DNA of 64,000 nucleotides from Actinophytocola sp963727495 (GTDB taxonomy: Bacteria > Actinomycetota > Actinomycetes > Mycobacteriales > Pseudonocardiaceae), in NCBI GenBank assembly GCA_963727495.1, contig CAVSGQ010000007.1, positions 248,001 to 312,000 of the forward strand. Direction: 5' to 3'. Made by a program: the position numbers and the translations under genes. The notes below the pieces were generated by a model. The model saw only the letters and a list, made by a program, of their open reading frames with translations. It had not been told where the DNA came from and searched no databases. This document shows positions 63,880 to 64,000 of the stretch, one piece after another; within the stretch, counting starts at the first letter, position 1; each line of letters starts with the position of its first letter.

Positions 63880-63905
63880 GACAGGGAACGGCGCCGTTCC
63901 CTGTC
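63880..63905. promoter_or_regulatory. Perfect 26-bp palindrome, probable operator
   Basis: The half site GACAGGGAACGGC is followed directly by its exact complement (GCCGTTCCCTGTC), 59 bases from the DUF998 start and 60 bases from the next plus-strand start. A perfect 13-bp half site at a divergent promoter suggests a strong dimeric repressor site. The first half carries AGGGAACG, so it is not a DosR box. Confidence 0.6.
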
Positions 63906-63964
63906 ATATGGACGTGATCGACGCGGACGTGTAGGCAGAGCCACGAACGAGAAGGAGCACTCCC

Positions 63965-64000
63965 ATGCGGTACCTGATGCTGTCCAAGGGCGCCGACACC
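63965..64000 (+). CDS. N-terminus of a probable YCII/DGPF-domain protein (cut by the window end)
   Basis: ATG 63965 is preceded by AAGGAG 8 bases upstream. Only 12 residues are visible (MRYLMLSKGADT), which look like the first strand of YCII-related proteins (MKYLLLI-type start), often coded next to sigma factors. Identity is tentative. Confidence 0.45.
   Translation, partial: MRYLMLSKGADT

Overview
The window is about 64 kb of very GC-rich DNA with actinomycete gene content: DevR/DevS, many universal stress proteins, mycothiol-type enzymes, GTG starts and ATGA/GTGA gene overlaps. The best guess is a filamentous actinomycete, perhaps of the Pseudonocardiaceae (Amycolatopsis-like); this is inferred from content, not from a marker gene. 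No rRNA, tRNA, CRISPR array or intact insertion sequence was seen.

From about 0.8 to 34 kb lies a hypoxia/dormancy island that looks like an expanded DosR (DevR) regulon. It holds a CoA-binding protein, cytochrome bd oxidase (cydA, cydB and a fused cydDC), a seven-gene minus-strand operon (two Acg-like nitroreductases, three universal stress proteins, a CBS-BON protein and a wax ester/diacylglycerol acyltransferase), Rv1733c-like and DUF4389 membrane proteins, a flavodoxin, an Rv2004c-like kinase, a DoxX-like protein, a SulP transporter, an OsmC-like protein, devR and devS in convergent orientation, and an adh / CBS-BON / acetyltransferase-ADP-forming acyl-CoA synthetase / USP run leading into devS. 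On the other side is a membrane protein / CBS-BON / response regulator / histidine kinase operon. DosR-like 14-bp boxes with GGG(A/C)CC-type half sites precede seven of these transcription units, including devR itself.

From 34.4 to 37.7 kb is a redox module: ferredoxin, NuoF-like protein, ferric-reductase-like membrane protein, ApbE flavin transferase and a small Ser/Gly-rich protein. Next come a remnant of an FAD-linked oxidase, an ABC exporter, a secreted endonuclease/phosphatase-fold protein, a Tat-exported metallophosphoesterase, an aldehyde dehydrogenase, a PspC protein, a hydrolase-LuxR regulator, a carboxymuconolactone-decarboxylase-like protein and a DUF4383 protein. At 47.7-51.2 kb an operon joins a 2-oxoglutarate oxygenase, a methyltransferase and a carnitine-type acyltransferase. 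The right end has a large LuxR (LAL) regulator, a HAD hydrolase, a TetR / DsbA-like / mycothiol-type isomerase operon, a secreted esterase plus GH3 glycosidase divergent from a TetR gene, an SMP-30 protein and a DUF998 protein.

Two patterns cut across the window. First, gene junctions are repeatedly duplicated: the convergent junctions flavodoxin/kinase (133-bp period) and devR/devS (140-bp period) are present in about three tandem copies carrying the 3' ends of both genes, a tandem nitroreductase junction repeats a gene start and creates a 19-codon leader, and the convergent junction at 57 kb holds a 21-bp-period array. Second, nine otherwise convincing genes are each broken by one to four single-base indels (about 15 in total), many in G/C runs. 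Both flanks stay conserved, which points to assembly errors more than to real decay.
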